64,000 nt of DNA, taken from NCBI GenBank assembly GCA_016703425.1, contig JADJCA010000007.1, forward strand, positions 372,001-436,000. Direction: 5' to 3'. This DNA is from Myxococcales bacterium (GTDB lineage Bacteria; Myxococcota_A; Polyangia; Polyangiales; Polyangiaceae). Positions 52,009 through 60,597 of the stretch are shown here, in pieces. The notes below the pieces were generated by a model that saw nothing but the letters and a program-made list of their open reading frames with translations, was not told the origin of the DNA and did not search any database. The position numbers and the translations under genes were made by a program. Positions within the stretch are counted from its first letter, which is position 1. Every line of letters starts with the position of its first letter.

Positions 52009-53019
52009 ATGATGTTGCTCGGTCGGCCGCTGGTTCTTGTTGCTCCCCTCGCCCTCCTCGCTTGCGGCGCGCCGGCGCGCTTTGGAGCAAGGCCCGTGCA
52101 TACGACCTCGCAGACCGGCGGCTTCGGTCTCCGCGGGGCCGAGAACCCGCCGGAGGGGTTCCGCCGCCTCGCCCACGAAGCGATGACCATCGACATCCCC
52201 GGTGAGTTGGAGCTTCGTCCCGCGAAGAGTCCGCTGGCGCTGATGGCTGCGGCTCCGCGCGGCCCCTTGATGGGCTCGAGCGTCACGCTCGTGGTGCTTC
52301 ACGAGCTCGGCGACACCGCGTCGCTCGCAGAAGGGTTCATGCGCGGCGCCGAGGCGTCCGGCGCGAAGCGAGCGGGACAGCGCCCGCTGTCGGTCGGCGG
52401 CAAGCAGGCCGTCGCCATGGACTTCACTCGCCCGTCAAAGCCCGTGGCGCTTCACGGCATGGTGCGGGCGATCGCCACGTCGGGCCGCCTCGTCGTCGCG
52501 ACGTGCCACGCGAAGACCGCGCGCTTCGAAGATGTCCGCGCCCGCTGCGGTGAACACCTGGGGCGCATCGACGCGGCGCCGAAGACTCGCGGCGACGCAC
52601 GGGCGACGCTGCCCTTCTTGAAGGAGGACGCTTGGCGCGAATCGAGCGACCAAGCCTCGGGCGACGGCAAGGTCTTCTCACTCGTGCTCGAAGACGACTT
52701 TCACCTCGCGGTTCGCCTCGTGGACGTCGCCATCACCGACGGCGCCGCCCCGACGGCGGTTCTCGCTCGCTACAAGGCGGCCCTCTCGAAGGACACCACC
52801 GGCAACACCACGTTCGCGGGATTCCGCTCCGAGAAGCGGGCGAAAGACGCGACGATGACCGCGGAGTTCGATGAACAAGCCGACGGGCCGCCCATTTTTG
52901 GAACGACGCTTCACGTGCCGACCGACGACGGCCACTACGCCGTCACGTGCGCGGGCCCGTCGCGGGAGCCGGTCCACGAGGCTTGCCGCGCCGTGCTCGC
53001 GAGCGTCAAGGTGCGCTGA
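52009..53019 (+). CDS. Lipoprotein, unknown function
   Basis: A 336-residue lipoprotein from ATG-ATG at 52009/52012 (MMLLGRPLVLVAPLALLAC, lipobox LLAC). I rejected the upstream start at 51850 because it translates the hexamer array and precedes the signal. The mature region begins GAPARFGARPVHTTSQTGG and has two related halves: AHEAMTIDIPGELELRPAKS with SVTLVVLHELGDT, and FLKEDAWRESS with FSLVLEDDFHLAVRLVDVA, suggesting an internal duplication. Conserved Cys occur at ATCHAKTARFEDVRARCGEH and AVTCAGPSREPVHEACRA. The 3' end overlaps the convergent kinase gene by 14 bases. The family is not known to me. Confidence 0.82.
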   Translation: MMLLGRPLVLVAPLALLACGAPARFGARPVHTTSQTGGFGLRGAENPPEGFRRLAHEAMTIDIPGELELRPAKSPLALMAAAPRGPLMGSSVTLVVLHELGDTASLAEGFMRGAEASGAKRAGQRPLSVGGKQAVAMDFTRPSKPVALHGMVRAIATSGRLVVATCHAKTARFEDVRARCGEHLGRIDAAPKTRGDARATLPFLKEDAWRESSDQASGDGKVFSLVLEDDFHLAVRLVDVAITDGAAPTAVLARYKAALSKDTTGNTTFAGFRSEKRAKDATMTAEFDEQADGPPIFGTTLHVPTDDGHYAVTCAGPSREPVHEACRAVLASVKVR

Positions 53020-54628
53020 CCCGGCGGCCGTCGACCGCGATCGTTTTGGGGTCCTCTAGCCTCTCACCGCCGTCATCGTCGAGCTCGCGTTGATGCTTGA
53101 GCCACCAAGCACGCGCCCTCTCGCTGTCCCAGGGTTCGATCGCGCACGCCTCGAGCCGACGCCGGAGCTCGGCCGCGCTCTGCGGCCGACGGTCCGGGTC
53201 CTTCTCCAGACACGAGAGCACGACCGCCTCGAGCTCGGCCGAGACCGTTACCCCTCGCGCCGAGAACGAGTCGGGGCTTTGGTAGAGGTGCTTCCCGCAA
53301 ACGTCGACGATGGACTTGCCGCCAAAGACCTCGCTCCCCGCCAGCAGGTAGTAGGCGACGGCGCCGAGAGCGTAGAGGTCCGTACGGGCGTCGACGGAGT
53401 CTGCCTTGAGGATGGCCTCGGGCGCCATGTAGAGGGGCGTCCCGGTCAAGGTGCTGGCGCCGGTCAACGCGACCTCTCCATCGACGTCGAGCTCCTTGAC
53501 GAGCCCGAAGTCGAGCAGCTTCACGACATCGCGCTCACCCCCTTGCGTGCAGAGCATGATGTTGGCGGGCTTGATGTCGCGATGGATCAAGCCAATTTCG
53601 TGAGCCTCCGTCAGCGCACCGCACGCCATGACCAGGATCCGCACGACCCTGCTTGCTGGCTGCGCTCCGTCAACGGCGACGACTCGCTGGAGGTTGGCAC
53701 CGTCGAGGAGCTCCATCGCGTAGTAGAAGACGCCGTCGTGCGTCCGTCCGTAGTCGAAGATGGTGATCGTGCTCGGATGCGTCAGGCGCGCGGTGAGCTG
53801 AACTTCTCTCTCGAAGCGACGGAGGTCGCCGGCCCGATCGCTGCGCAGCAGCTTGAGCGCCGACGGCCTCCGCATCATGCCGTGACGGGCCCGATAGACT
53901 TCCCCCATTCCGCCTTCGCCGATCTTCCGTTCGAGCACGTATTGGCCGAGACGGCGGGCCTCGCGGACCTCAGCCCTTAGGCCGTAGATCACCCAAGAGA
54001 TGACCGTGGCCGTGATGATGGCGAAACCCCACATCATGACGGCGCCGACGGGCATCCAAGGGTACGCGCCCGATTCGAGCGGGCGCCAAGCGAGCCCACC
54101 GCTGGCCGTAGGCACCACGACCGCGTTCGCCACGAGCATAGGCGCGCCGACGAGCGCCGTGACCACGACGGTGCGACGGGGCGAAGAGGGAATCAGCGCC
54201 GCTCGAATCGAGACCATCATCGCGGTCCCGCCCTGTTGAAGCATCGACACGTAGGCGTCGCCCATCAAGGCTCCCTCGGCGGTCGCGAGGGAGTGGTCGC
54301 GGGCGAACGCCGCGAAGAAGTAGCGCCCGAGGAAGGCGCCCCCGACCAAATTGAACAAGAGGCCGCCAGCCTCCATCGCCCGAGAGAACTGAATCGATCG
54401 CTCCCCGCGTCGGCACAGCCACCAGAAGATGCCGGCTTGAGCCGTCAGAGCCACGACGACGACGAAGTCGACGCCTGGCTTCGCGACGGCCCCCACCGCG
54501 CCGAGACCGCAGCTGAGCAGCGTGATGAAGAAGAGCACCTTCCAGAAGAGCGCGACCCTCGCCTGAAGGAAGGCGCGCCCCTCCTCGCTGGTATCGCCGA
54601 CCGGTGACGCGCGGTGCTGCCCAGACAT
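53006..54628 (-). CDS. Membrane-bound Ser/Thr kinase with N-terminal multi-helix sensor domain and C-terminal kinase
   Basis: A 540-residue protein with the reverse order of the usual PknB layout. Residues 25-218 hold about six hydrophobic segments (VALFWKVLFFITLLSCGLGA, FVVVVALTAQAGIFWWL, AGGLLFNLVGGAFLGRYFF, TVVVTALVGAPMLVANAVVV, PVGAVMMWGFAIITATVISW). The kinase starts near residue 228: IGEGGMGEVYRARH, ALKLLRS (ATP Lys), LIHRDIKPANIM and LLDFGLVKE. GTPLYMAPEAIL follows. The membrane part probably senses an envelope or lipid signal. The start is ATG at 54628. Convergent with the lipoprotein gene at 52009. Confidence 0.9.
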   Translation of the reverse strand: MSGQHRASPVGDTSEEGRAFLQARVALFWKVLFFITLLSCGLGAVGAVAKPGVDFVVVVALTAQAGIFWWLCRRGERSIQFSRAMEAGGLLFNLVGGAFLGRYFFAAFARDHSLATAEGALMGDAYVSMLQQGGTAMMVSIRAALIPSSPRRTVVVTALVGAPMLVANAVVVPTASGGLAWRPLESGAYPWMPVGAVMMWGFAIITATVISWVIYGLRAEVREARRLGQYVLERKIGEGGMGEVYRARHGMMRRPSALKLLRSDRAGDLRRFEREVQLTARLTHPSTITIFDYGRTHDGVFYYAMELLDGANLQRVVAVDGAQPASRVVRILVMACGALTEAHEIGLIHRDIKPANIMLCTQGGERDVVKLLDFGLVKELDVDGEVALTGASTLTGTPLYMAPEAILKADSVDARTDLYALGAVAYYLLAGSEVFGGKSIVDVCGKHLYQSPDSFSARGVTVSAELEAVVLSCLEKDPDRRPQSAAELRRRLEACAIEPWDSERARAWWLKHQRELDDDGGERLEDPKTIAVDGRRVSAP

Positions 54629-54713
54629 CGGATGACTATCTACTCACGGGCTTCCCAACGCGAGCGAGTATTGCGATCCACTCCTGCGAGCCGGAGCCTC
54701 AGCGAGGGCTCAG

Positions 54714-55178
54714 CTACGGGAAGGCGCACACGGCAAAGCCGGCCGAGGGATTGGCAGGGTCGAATTCGCAGGTTGCGGTCACGCCCGACGTGTCAGGACA
54801 CGGCGCGCACGGCTCAGCGCAAGGTGAGCCCTTGCGACGCTCGACGGCGCGAAGGTAGTCCACGGCAGCTTGCGAAATGTCGCTCAGCACAGGCACGCTG
54901 CAGCCACACTCGTCTTTGAGGACCTTGGGGCACTCGACGGCCTCGGTACACGCGACCGCGGCGGCGCGTGCGCGCTTGAGCGCCACCGTCTCATCGATGC
55001 ACGAGACGGCGGCATCGACGCTCGCGTCGACGGCTCCAGCATCGCTCGTCGCGGCAGCGCCGTCGTCCGTGATAGCGGCATCCACAGGCGCCTTCTTTCC
55101 GACGGTGAAGTCGTAGGCACACGCCGCCAACCAAACAGGCGCCAGCGCCACGATGGAGAGAGCGGGCCAACGCCTCAT
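54714..55178 (-). CDS. Small Cys-rich lipoprotein
   Basis: A 154-residue lipoprotein starting at the ATG at 55178 (MRRWPALSIVALAP), with lipobox WLAAC. An Ala/Asp-rich linker to about residue 55 precedes a domain with eight or nine Cys (VSCIDETVALKRA, VACTEAVECPKVLKDECGCS, SPCAEPCAPCPDTSG, ATCEFDPAN), likely a disulfide-knotted fold. No family is recognised. Codons upstream to 55310 give Arg/Ser-rich sequence and were not used. It sits 85 bases from the kinase start and 40 bases from the cobalamin-binding-like gene, all on the minus strand. Confidence 0.8.
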   Translation of the reverse strand: MRRWPALSIVALAPVWLAACAYDFTVGKKAPVDAAITDDGAAATSDAGAVDASVDAAVSCIDETVALKRARAAAVACTEAVECPKVLKDECGCSVPVLSDISQAAVDYLRAVERRKGSPCAEPCAPCPDTSGVTATCEFDPANPSAGFAVCAFP

Positions 55179-55218
55179 CCCCCGATGCTCTCGGGCTTTC
55201 GTGCGCACCGCAACCACT

Positions 55219-56118
55219 TCAGCTGTAGAGCCGGTGGGCATCGATGAGCGCGCGGACGCGCGGCAGCGCATCGACGGTCCGCGAGCCGTACCAGGAGAGA
55301 TCCTTGCCATCCGTCAGCACGATGGCGCCGCGAGACGCGGCGTCGATGGGAAGGCGACGAAACACCTCCGCGTCGATGTCGGTGAACGGGTGAGGCTCGC
55401 TGGGGAGCAGCACGAGCTCGGGGTTGCGCTCCACGACCTCGTCGAGCGTCACGCGGGGGTAGCGCACGTCGCGGCCCGCGAGGTCCTCCTCGGGAACGGG
55501 CCTCGCGCGGCCGAGATCGGCCGCGAGCGGGTAGCGTCGCTCGCGGTCGGCGAAGACATTCGCGCCGCCGGACACCGCGAGCACATCGCTGATGTATGTC
55601 GAGCTGTGTACGGTCATCAGCGGATCCATCCAGATGGGACAGAACACTCGGAGCGGCCGCTTCGTCGCGCGCTCCGCTTCGGAAGCGCGGAGCGCCTGAT
55701 AACCGCGACGAACGAGCTCGCGAACGGCCACGTCGCGCTCGACGCGGAAGATCCGCGCAAGGCGAGCGAGGTGCGCGAGGGCATCGGCGGCGCGCTTCGG
55801 GAACGCGACGAACACGCGGACGCCGGCCTGGGCCACCTGTTCGAGGAGGGCGCGGGTGTTCTCCTCCTGGTTCGCGATGACGAGATCGGGCGCGAGATCC
55901 ATGACGGCCTCGAAGCGCGCGTCCTTGGTTCCGCCGACGCTGGGCAGGGTCTTCACACTCTCCGGCAGCTCGCAGTAGTCAGTCCGCCCCACGAGCACCG
56001 AGCCGCAGCCGAGTTCGTAGACCGACAGCGTGTCGCTCGGCACGAGGGAGACAACGCGCTGCGGAGTCGCCCCAAAGAGGAGCTCGCGGCCCCGATCGTC
56101 GCGCACCTTGACGATCAC
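55219..56118 (-). CDS. Helical-backbone metal receptor, cobalamin-binding-like (BtuF-type), without signal peptide
   Basis: A 299-residue two-lobe binding protein. VRDDRGRELLFGATPQRVVSLVPSDT is the N-lobe signature (cited in two parts, 5-30), then VGRTDYCELPESV, VGGTKDARFEAVMDLAPDLVIANQEEN, a long linker helix (LLEQVAQAGVRVFVAFPKRA), and YISDVLAVSGGANVFADR with VTLDEVVERNPELVLLP in the C-lobe. These match cobalamin-binding/BtuF-like proteins. There is no export signal, so it may act in the cytoplasm, or be secreted by other means. The start is a GTG at 56118 overlapping the upstream lipoprotein stop (GTGA). No BtuCD transporter is in the window. Confidence 0.85.
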   Translation of the reverse strand: MIVKVRDDRGRELLFGATPQRVVSLVPSDTLSVYELGCGSVLVGRTDYCELPESVKTLPSVGGTKDARFEAVMDLAPDLVIANQEENTRALLEQVAQAGVRVFVAFPKRAADALAHLARLARIFRVERDVAVRELVRRGYQALRASEAERATKRPLRVFCPIWMDPLMTVHSSTYISDVLAVSGGANVFADRERRYPLAADLGRARPVPEEDLAGRDVRYPRVTLDEVVERNPELVLLPSEPHPFTDIDAEVFRRLPIDAASRGAIVLTDGKDLSWYGSRTVDALPRVRALIDAHRLYS

Positions 56119-56699
56119 GGCGCCTTCTTCCCGACGTTCTTCGGCGGCGCCGGAGCGTTCTTCGTGGGCTTTCCCGCGTCCCTCTTCTCTGGCGCGGCGG
56201 CGTCTCGGGCGGCGCTGGTCTTCCCCGCGTCGCCCACCTTTACGGGGGCGGCGCCGGCGTCGAGCTTGCGCGTTTCGTTCTCGCTGGGCGCGTCATCGTC
56301 GCCACTGGACTCCTCTTCGCGGTCCTCGCCGACCGGCAGGGGGAGCGGCGGGCCGCCATCGGCGTGGATGCCCACCGTCACCGCGCAGCGCGCCCAGACG
56401 GCGTCGCCGCAGCGGTCGGCGCTCTTGTCTTTGGCGGCTTTGGCAGCAAGCGTCACGCAACCGAGCACGGCGCGATCTTCGCTCTCGACGAGGCGGTCCA
56501 AGACGAAGCGACACCCGCGGGCGCACTCATCTGCCGTGCAGCCCTCTGCGCGAGCCTTGCATTCCGCGTAGCAACGCTCCTCGGGGCGGCCGTCGAGGGC
56601 TGGCGGACAAGCCGTGAGCAGGCTCACGCCCGCGAAGGTCAACGCGGCCAAGAGCCCTAGCGAACGGAGGCCGTCATCGATGTGCTTGGAGCGCACCAT
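56115..56699 (-). CDS. Lipoprotein with charged Ala/Pro/Lys-rich C-terminus
   Basis: A 194-residue lipoprotein from the ATG at 56699 (MVRSKHIDDGLRSLGLL), lipobox LLTAC. A compact Cys-rich region follows (ERCYAECKARAEGCTADECARGC, then VLGCVTLAAKAAKDKSADRCG and WARCAVTVG). The last 75 residues are low-complexity Glu/Asp then Ala/Pro/Lys, ending KNVGKKAP. It is translationally coupled to the cobalamin-binding-like gene, so the two may work together, perhaps as an anchored and a soluble ligand-binding partner. No family is recognised. Confidence 0.8.
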   Translation of the reverse strand: MVRSKHIDDGLRSLGLLAALTFAGVSLLTACPPALDGRPEERCYAECKARAEGCTADECARGCRFVLDRLVESEDRAVLGCVTLAAKAAKDKSADRCGDAVWARCAVTVGIHADGGPPLPLPVGEDREEESSGDDDAPSENETRKLDAGAAPVKVGDAGKTSAARDAAAPEKRDAGKPTKNAPAPPKNVGKKAP

Positions 56700-56797
56700 A
56701 CGTGGTGTCGCGGTATACCACGCGCGCGACGGCGCGGGGTTTGGCTTGACCGGCGCCGCGTGGACAGCCGGCTCTCAGCGAGGAACGGCAGCGACTT

Positions 56798-57598
56798 TTA
56801 TTCGAACGAACACTGGTCGGAGCCGAAGCCGACGCCGAACTGCTGGCCGTTCTCGGCGTAGTTCGCCGAGACCGTCGCGGCACCGGACGCGCGCTCGAAG
56901 TCGACCTTCTTGATGCCGATGCTGAAGTCTTGCTCGCCCTTTCGGCCTTCGTAGCGAACCCAATCGCGAACCCCCGTCTCGGACTCAGGCACCAGGAAGA
57001 CGGACACGGTCACGGTGGGAATGCGACCCGATTTACCGCGGAGCTTGAGTGTGCCGGCGCGGTTTTGCGCTTCGTCGAGGACGAGCTCGGCGTCGGCGAG
57101 GTTGCCCGTGCACTTCATGGTCTTCGCGTTCGTGGCCTCCGCGCGCCACGACGGATCCTTCTTCATGTTGAAGGACTCGTGCCGCGCCGCCGAGTACATC
57201 TTGAGGCCGCCACTCTCGAGCTTGTCGAACTCGAAGTTCGGGCTGGGGCCACCACCTTCGGCGGAGAGCGCGATCCAAGGCTTGTCGGACGCGACGGGGC
57301 TGTCGGGGTTGTTGGGACGAGCCGGAAAAATTTGGTACGAGCCGCGGCTGATGCGGGGCTCGCCACGTTGCACGAGGTCGGCTTCGTAGCGTGTGTCGGA
57401 GAGGATCGTAAGCCGCGCGAGGTAGAAGTCCGAGCTCGGCTTGCCGTCGACGACGTAAGTGCCCAAGGCGATCGATGCGCCGCGAAGCGCGTCCTCCGAG
57501 GCGGTGTTGGAGCCTGCGTCGGTGGCCTGTCCTCCGCAGGCGAAGAGGCTGGCGGCGGCAACGCCGAGGACGAAGCGGAGAACGACAGAGACCTTCAT
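56798..57598 (-). CDS. Lipoprotein, unknown function
   Basis: A 266-residue lipoprotein from the ATG at 57598 (MKVSVVLRFVLGVAAA), lipobox LFAC. The mature part is beta-rich with few Cys: GASIALGTYVVDGKPSSDFY, ARLTILSDTRYEADLVQRGE, PRISRGSYQIFPARP, FDKLESGGLKMYSAARHES, and a last half with VTVSVFLVPESET and QQFGVGFGSDQC. It may be a lipocalin-like or small jelly-roll domain, but nothing diagnostic is seen. It is divergent from the lipoprotein gene at 57864 across a 265-base gap in which no gene is evident. Confidence 0.8.
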   Translation of the reverse strand: MKVSVVLRFVLGVAAASLFACGGQATDAGSNTASEDALRGASIALGTYVVDGKPSSDFYLARLTILSDTRYEADLVQRGEPRISRGSYQIFPARPNNPDSPVASDKPWIALSAEGGGPSPNFEFDKLESGGLKMYSAARHESFNMKKDPSWRAEATNAKTMKCTGNLADAELVLDEAQNRAGTLKLRGKSGRIPTVTVSVFLVPESETGVRDWVRYEGRKGEQDFSIGIKKVDFERASGAATVSANYAENGQQFGVGFGSDQCSFE

Positions 57599-57863
57599 GT
57601 CGGGCGGGGATGCAGCGACCGTGCCGCCGGCTCATCGGTCGAAACGGGCGATTTTCCCACATGCCCGGTGCGGTCACGGCGCGTGAAGGATCCAGTCGCG
57701 CCTCCCCGAGGCGTCAGGGCAGCCAGCGTCAGGGCGGATTTTTCTAGCTACGGAGTGTTCGGGCGCGACCGATTTTCTGCGATCGTGGCTGTCGCTGTCC
57801 TGGTCCTGCGGCGGTGCGATTCACTCGCTCCGTCGCCTTCGTTCGCCCCGCCCAGAGGTTGTT

Positions 57864-59519
57864 ATGAAACGGTTCCTCCCGATCGTCGCCATCGTCGTCA
57901 TCGCAGCCAGCTGCAGCGAGGCAGCCACGTCGACGACCCCAACCACCGGAGCGCCCGACGGCGAGACGGGCGACGGAGGGCTCGCAGAAGCCGATGGCGG
58001 CTCCACGGCTGACGCGACCACCGGCGCGGATGGCGCAACGAGCGTCGATGGCGCCACTGCACCCGACGCGGTGAGCGAAGACGCGACGGCGAGCGACGCG
58101 AACGATGCCAGCGCGAACGACGGCGCCGCAGACGCCGCCCTTGACGGCCCAGCCGGCTGCGTCGCTGGCGGTGCATGCTCAGACAACGCTGGCTTCCCGT
58201 GTCGTGAGGGCGTCGTCGCGTGCGTCGATGGAGGTCCCACGTGCGTCGACGGCGCCGCGGCGACCGAGGGGACGCCGTGCACCAGCGGACTTTGCGGCAG
58301 CGGCTCGTGTCGGCCGTCGGTGACCGTATCCAACAGTTGGAATCCCTCCTTCGCGTCCGTGGTGCCGGGTCGGACGTGCTCCGACGCGATGTCGTTCGCA
58401 GTGACCGGGCTCACGACGACGTCGGCCACCGTCTCGACCTCGAGCGACGGCACTCAACTCTCGGCGGGTGCGAGCTGTCTATCCCAAGGGGACGAAGTCC
58501 TGCTCATCAACCTCCAAGGCAGCATCGGTGAGGTCGCAAACGTGGGCAACTGGGAGCTCCTCCAAGTCGCGAGCTACTCGGTGCCGTCGAAGACCGTCAC
58601 CTTCGCGACGGCCAAGACGCGCAACTACGGTGCGGGAAACGACGACACCAAGATCGGGCCGACTGGTGTGAGCGGCAAGACTCAACGGGTGATGCTGATG
58701 CGCGTTCCGCGCTTTGGCGTGCTCACCGTTACCAACACGGGCACTGTAGCGACGCAGCCGTGGGAGGCGCTCATGGGCATTGGCGGCGTCACGGCGCTCC
58801 GCGCGGTCAAGCTCACGGTCGACGGCACCATCTCCGCCGACGCGCGCGGCTACCGCGACGGGCGCGGAAGCGTCGACCGCTCGTGCGTCTACAACGTCCC
58901 GACGATGCGTGGCGAGTCCATCGGTGGATTCGCTGCAGTCGGCGGCGGCGGCGCGCCGATTGGCGGCTCGAGCGGATGGGTGATGAACGATCCGTCGCCG
59001 CCCACGTCGTTCGCTGGAGACGACCTTCCGCTCATGCCTGGCGCCGCGCACGCGCAGGCGGGCGAAGCGGGAAAGAATCCGCTGGGCCGGACGTTTGGCG
59101 CCGACGGCACAACGTACGGTGTATCCGACGCCACCAAGCTCACGATGGGCTCGGGGGCGGGCGGCGGTTTGGCCTGCGGCGCCAGCTTCGCCGATCAGCC
59201 GATTCTCGATCCGTTCGTGCTGGCGTCCAGGTCCGGCGGCATCACGCTGCTCTTGGTGGGTGAGCTCACCGTCGGCGCAACGGGCAAGATCAGCGCGAGC
59301 GGGGCCGCCACTGCCGCGAAACCGGCGTCCGGCGGATACGTCTTTATCAAGGGTGGCGCGCTCAACGTTGGTACCGGTCAGGTGAAAGCCGTCGGCGGGA
59401 CCGCGACGGGCACGGCCGGCGCATTCAAGGACGAGGTCGTCAAAGGCGGCGATGGCTACGTGGTCCTTCAGGGCACGAGCGTCACGGGCACGACCTCTCC
59501 TGCGGCGAATCAACTCTGA
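57864..59519 (+). CDS. Large lipoprotein with Asp/Gly/Ala linker and beta-helix-like domain
   Basis: A 551-residue lipoprotein (MKRFLPIVAIVVIAASC, lipobox AASC). Residues 25-95 are a linker of Asp, Gly, Ala and Thr. A short Cys module (GGACSDNAGFPCREGVVACVDG, TPCTSGLCGSGSC) precedes a long Gly/Thr/Ser/Ala-rich region with recurring short strands (VLLINLQGSIGEVANVGNW, FGVLTVTNTGTVAT, AVKLTVDGTISADARGYRDG, LLLVGELTVGATGKISASGA, GYVFIKGGALNVGTGQVKAV). The period of about 20-25 residues suggests a beta-helix or a polymer-like surface structure. It is followed after 12 bases by the lipoprotein gene at 59532. The function is unknown. Confidence 0.85.
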   Translation: MKRFLPIVAIVVIAASCSEAATSTTPTTGAPDGETGDGGLAEADGGSTADATTGADGATSVDGATAPDAVSEDATASDANDASANDGAADAALDGPAGCVAGGACSDNAGFPCREGVVACVDGGPTCVDGAAATEGTPCTSGLCGSGSCRPSVTVSNSWNPSFASVVPGRTCSDAMSFAVTGLTTTSATVSTSSDGTQLSAGASCLSQGDEVLLINLQGSIGEVANVGNWELLQVASYSVPSKTVTFATAKTRNYGAGNDDTKIGPTGVSGKTQRVMLMRVPRFGVLTVTNTGTVATQPWEALMGIGGVTALRAVKLTVDGTISADARGYRDGRGSVDRSCVYNVPTMRGESIGGFAAVGGGGAPIGGSSGWVMNDPSPPTSFAGDDLPLMPGAAHAQAGEAGKNPLGRTFGADGTTYGVSDATKLTMGSGAGGGLACGASFADQPILDPFVLASRSGGITLLLVGELTVGATGKISASGAATAAKPASGGYVFIKGGALNVGTGQVKAVGGTATGTAGAFKDEVVKGGDGYVVLQGTSVTGTTSPAANQL

Positions 59520-59531
59520 GCGATCAAGCGA

Positions 59532-60200
59532 GTGACTCAGGTGAAGAAGGCACTCGCCGGCGCCGGCTTGATGGTGGCCCTTTCCCATTGCTCGACGCGG
59601 CAAGCCAACCTGCGCGCGACCGCTGACGGTGCGCCCCTTGTCGACGCGAGCGCGCCCGTACGCAACCCCGGTGCGGCAAGCGAGCCGCTCAGCCCGCCGC
59701 TCGATGCGTCACGGAGCGACGCGACGAACGTCGACGCGGCACCACCGCGGTGTGCGCCACCAGCGGGTCCGTTTGAGGCGTTCTTCCGCGTCGGCAGCAC
59801 GCAGCGGTATCGGATCATCGACACCGTCGATGCGCACAGCACCGACGGAGCCCGGGAGCGCACGACGCTCGAGGCGACCTTCCGCGTGACGGCCGTGGAC
59901 TGCGACGACGGCGCCTGGGTAGCCAACGGAAGCTGGGCCGTCGAGGGTGACACCGCCATCGCGACGCGGTTGCCCGACGAGTGGCGCCTCACCGGGGGCG
60001 TCCTCACAGAGACCGCCGGCGGCGCGAGCTTCGCCGATGCGAAGATGGCGAAGCCCAAAGGCGCGCCGTGCCACGTGACGTCCGACCGCGGCCCCTACGG
60101 CAAGACGCTAAGGCGCGTGTGCATCGACCGAGCCGGGTTGGTCTCGGTGCGCGAAGAGAACATGCACGGGCCGCGAGTGCTTGAGGTGACGCGGAGGTGA
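59532..60200 (+). CDS. Small lipoprotein; its 3' end is duplicated at 61791-61908
   Basis: A 222-residue lipoprotein with signal KALAGAGLMVALSHC (lipobox-like LSHC, C20) and a Pro/Ala/Asp-rich linker to about residue 75. The domain that follows is beta-rich (FEAFFRVGSTQRYRIIDTVD, TTLEATFRVTAVDCDDGAWV, DEWRLTGGVLTETAGGAS, RVCIDRAGLVSVREENMHGP). The last 118 bases including the stop recur at 61791-61908, in front of the Rhs gene. The start is a GTG at 59532; a second GTG follows nine bases later. It is probably cotranscribed with the gene at 57864. Confidence 0.82.
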   Translation: MTQVKKALAGAGLMVALSHCSTRQANLRATADGAPLVDASAPVRNPGAASEPLSPPLDASRSDATNVDAAPPRCAPPAGPFEAFFRVGSTQRYRIIDTVDAHSTDGARERTTLEATFRVTAVDCDDGAWVANGSWAVEGDTAIATRLPDEWRLTGGVLTETAGGASFADAKMAKPKGAPCHVTSDRGPYGKTLRRVCIDRAGLVSVREENMHGPRVLEVTRR

Positions 60201-60241
60201 GGGACTTCTCTTCGTCGCCATGAGGCCCGCACCGCCCGCTG

Positions 60242-60302
60242 TCCCGGAAAGCGCAGGGGGAAGCTCATCTTCACGCAGTCGCCGTCGGGCTCTTCGGCGC
60301 GG
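60242..60302 (-). pseudogene. Fragment of an Rhs core (homologous to part of the Rhs gene at 61915-64000)
   Basis: The minus strand reads AEEPDGDCVKMSFPLRFPG, close to DEDPDGDSVKLSFPMRFPG in the intact Rhs core (near 62685-62745). It is only about 20 codons, with no supporting frame on either side. It follows the intact lipoprotein gene by 42 bases, mirroring the lipoprotein-tail-then-Rhs order at 61791-61915. Confidence 0.7.
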
Positions 60303-60310
60303 CAGGCCGG

Positions 60311-60355
60311 ACCTGCGCGGGGCGGCCGCGGGGGGCGGGGCGGCCGGGGCGGCCG
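60311..60355 (+). repeat. G-rich imperfect repeat (GGGGCGGCC-type units)
   Basis: Several GGGGCGGCC-like units with runs of four to six G, unlike the coding DNA around it. It may fold as hairpins or a G-quadruplex. It sits between the Rhs fragment and the transposase remnant. Confidence 0.6.
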
Positions 60356-60597
60356 ACCTGGGTTGATTTCCGCGAGGCTGCGGTGCCGCTGCCGCAAGCG
60401 TGGTCGTGCGGGCCGCGATCGCGTCCCGCGTCCCAGTTCGCCCACGGAACCGGTGGACACGAAGCGCAAACGCTCGTGCGACCGCTGTGGGTCACGGGCC
60501 GTTTGCCCGTGCCGCTCACCGCGAACAAAGTGCTCCCATCGCGCTCGCGAGCCGCGCGTGGGCGGGTTCGGAACATCGGCGCGGAGCGGTGAGGTAG

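Larger units (their letters stand above)
60201..60597. other. 397-base gene-free stretch between the lipoprotein and the RAYT-like gene
   Basis: It holds a fragment of Rhs coding sequence at 60242-60302 (minus strand) and a G-rich repeat at 60311-60355. The remaining bases show no gene or RNA feature I can support. The whole stretch looks like scar tissue from past rearrangement next to the Rhs gene. Confidence 0.6.
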
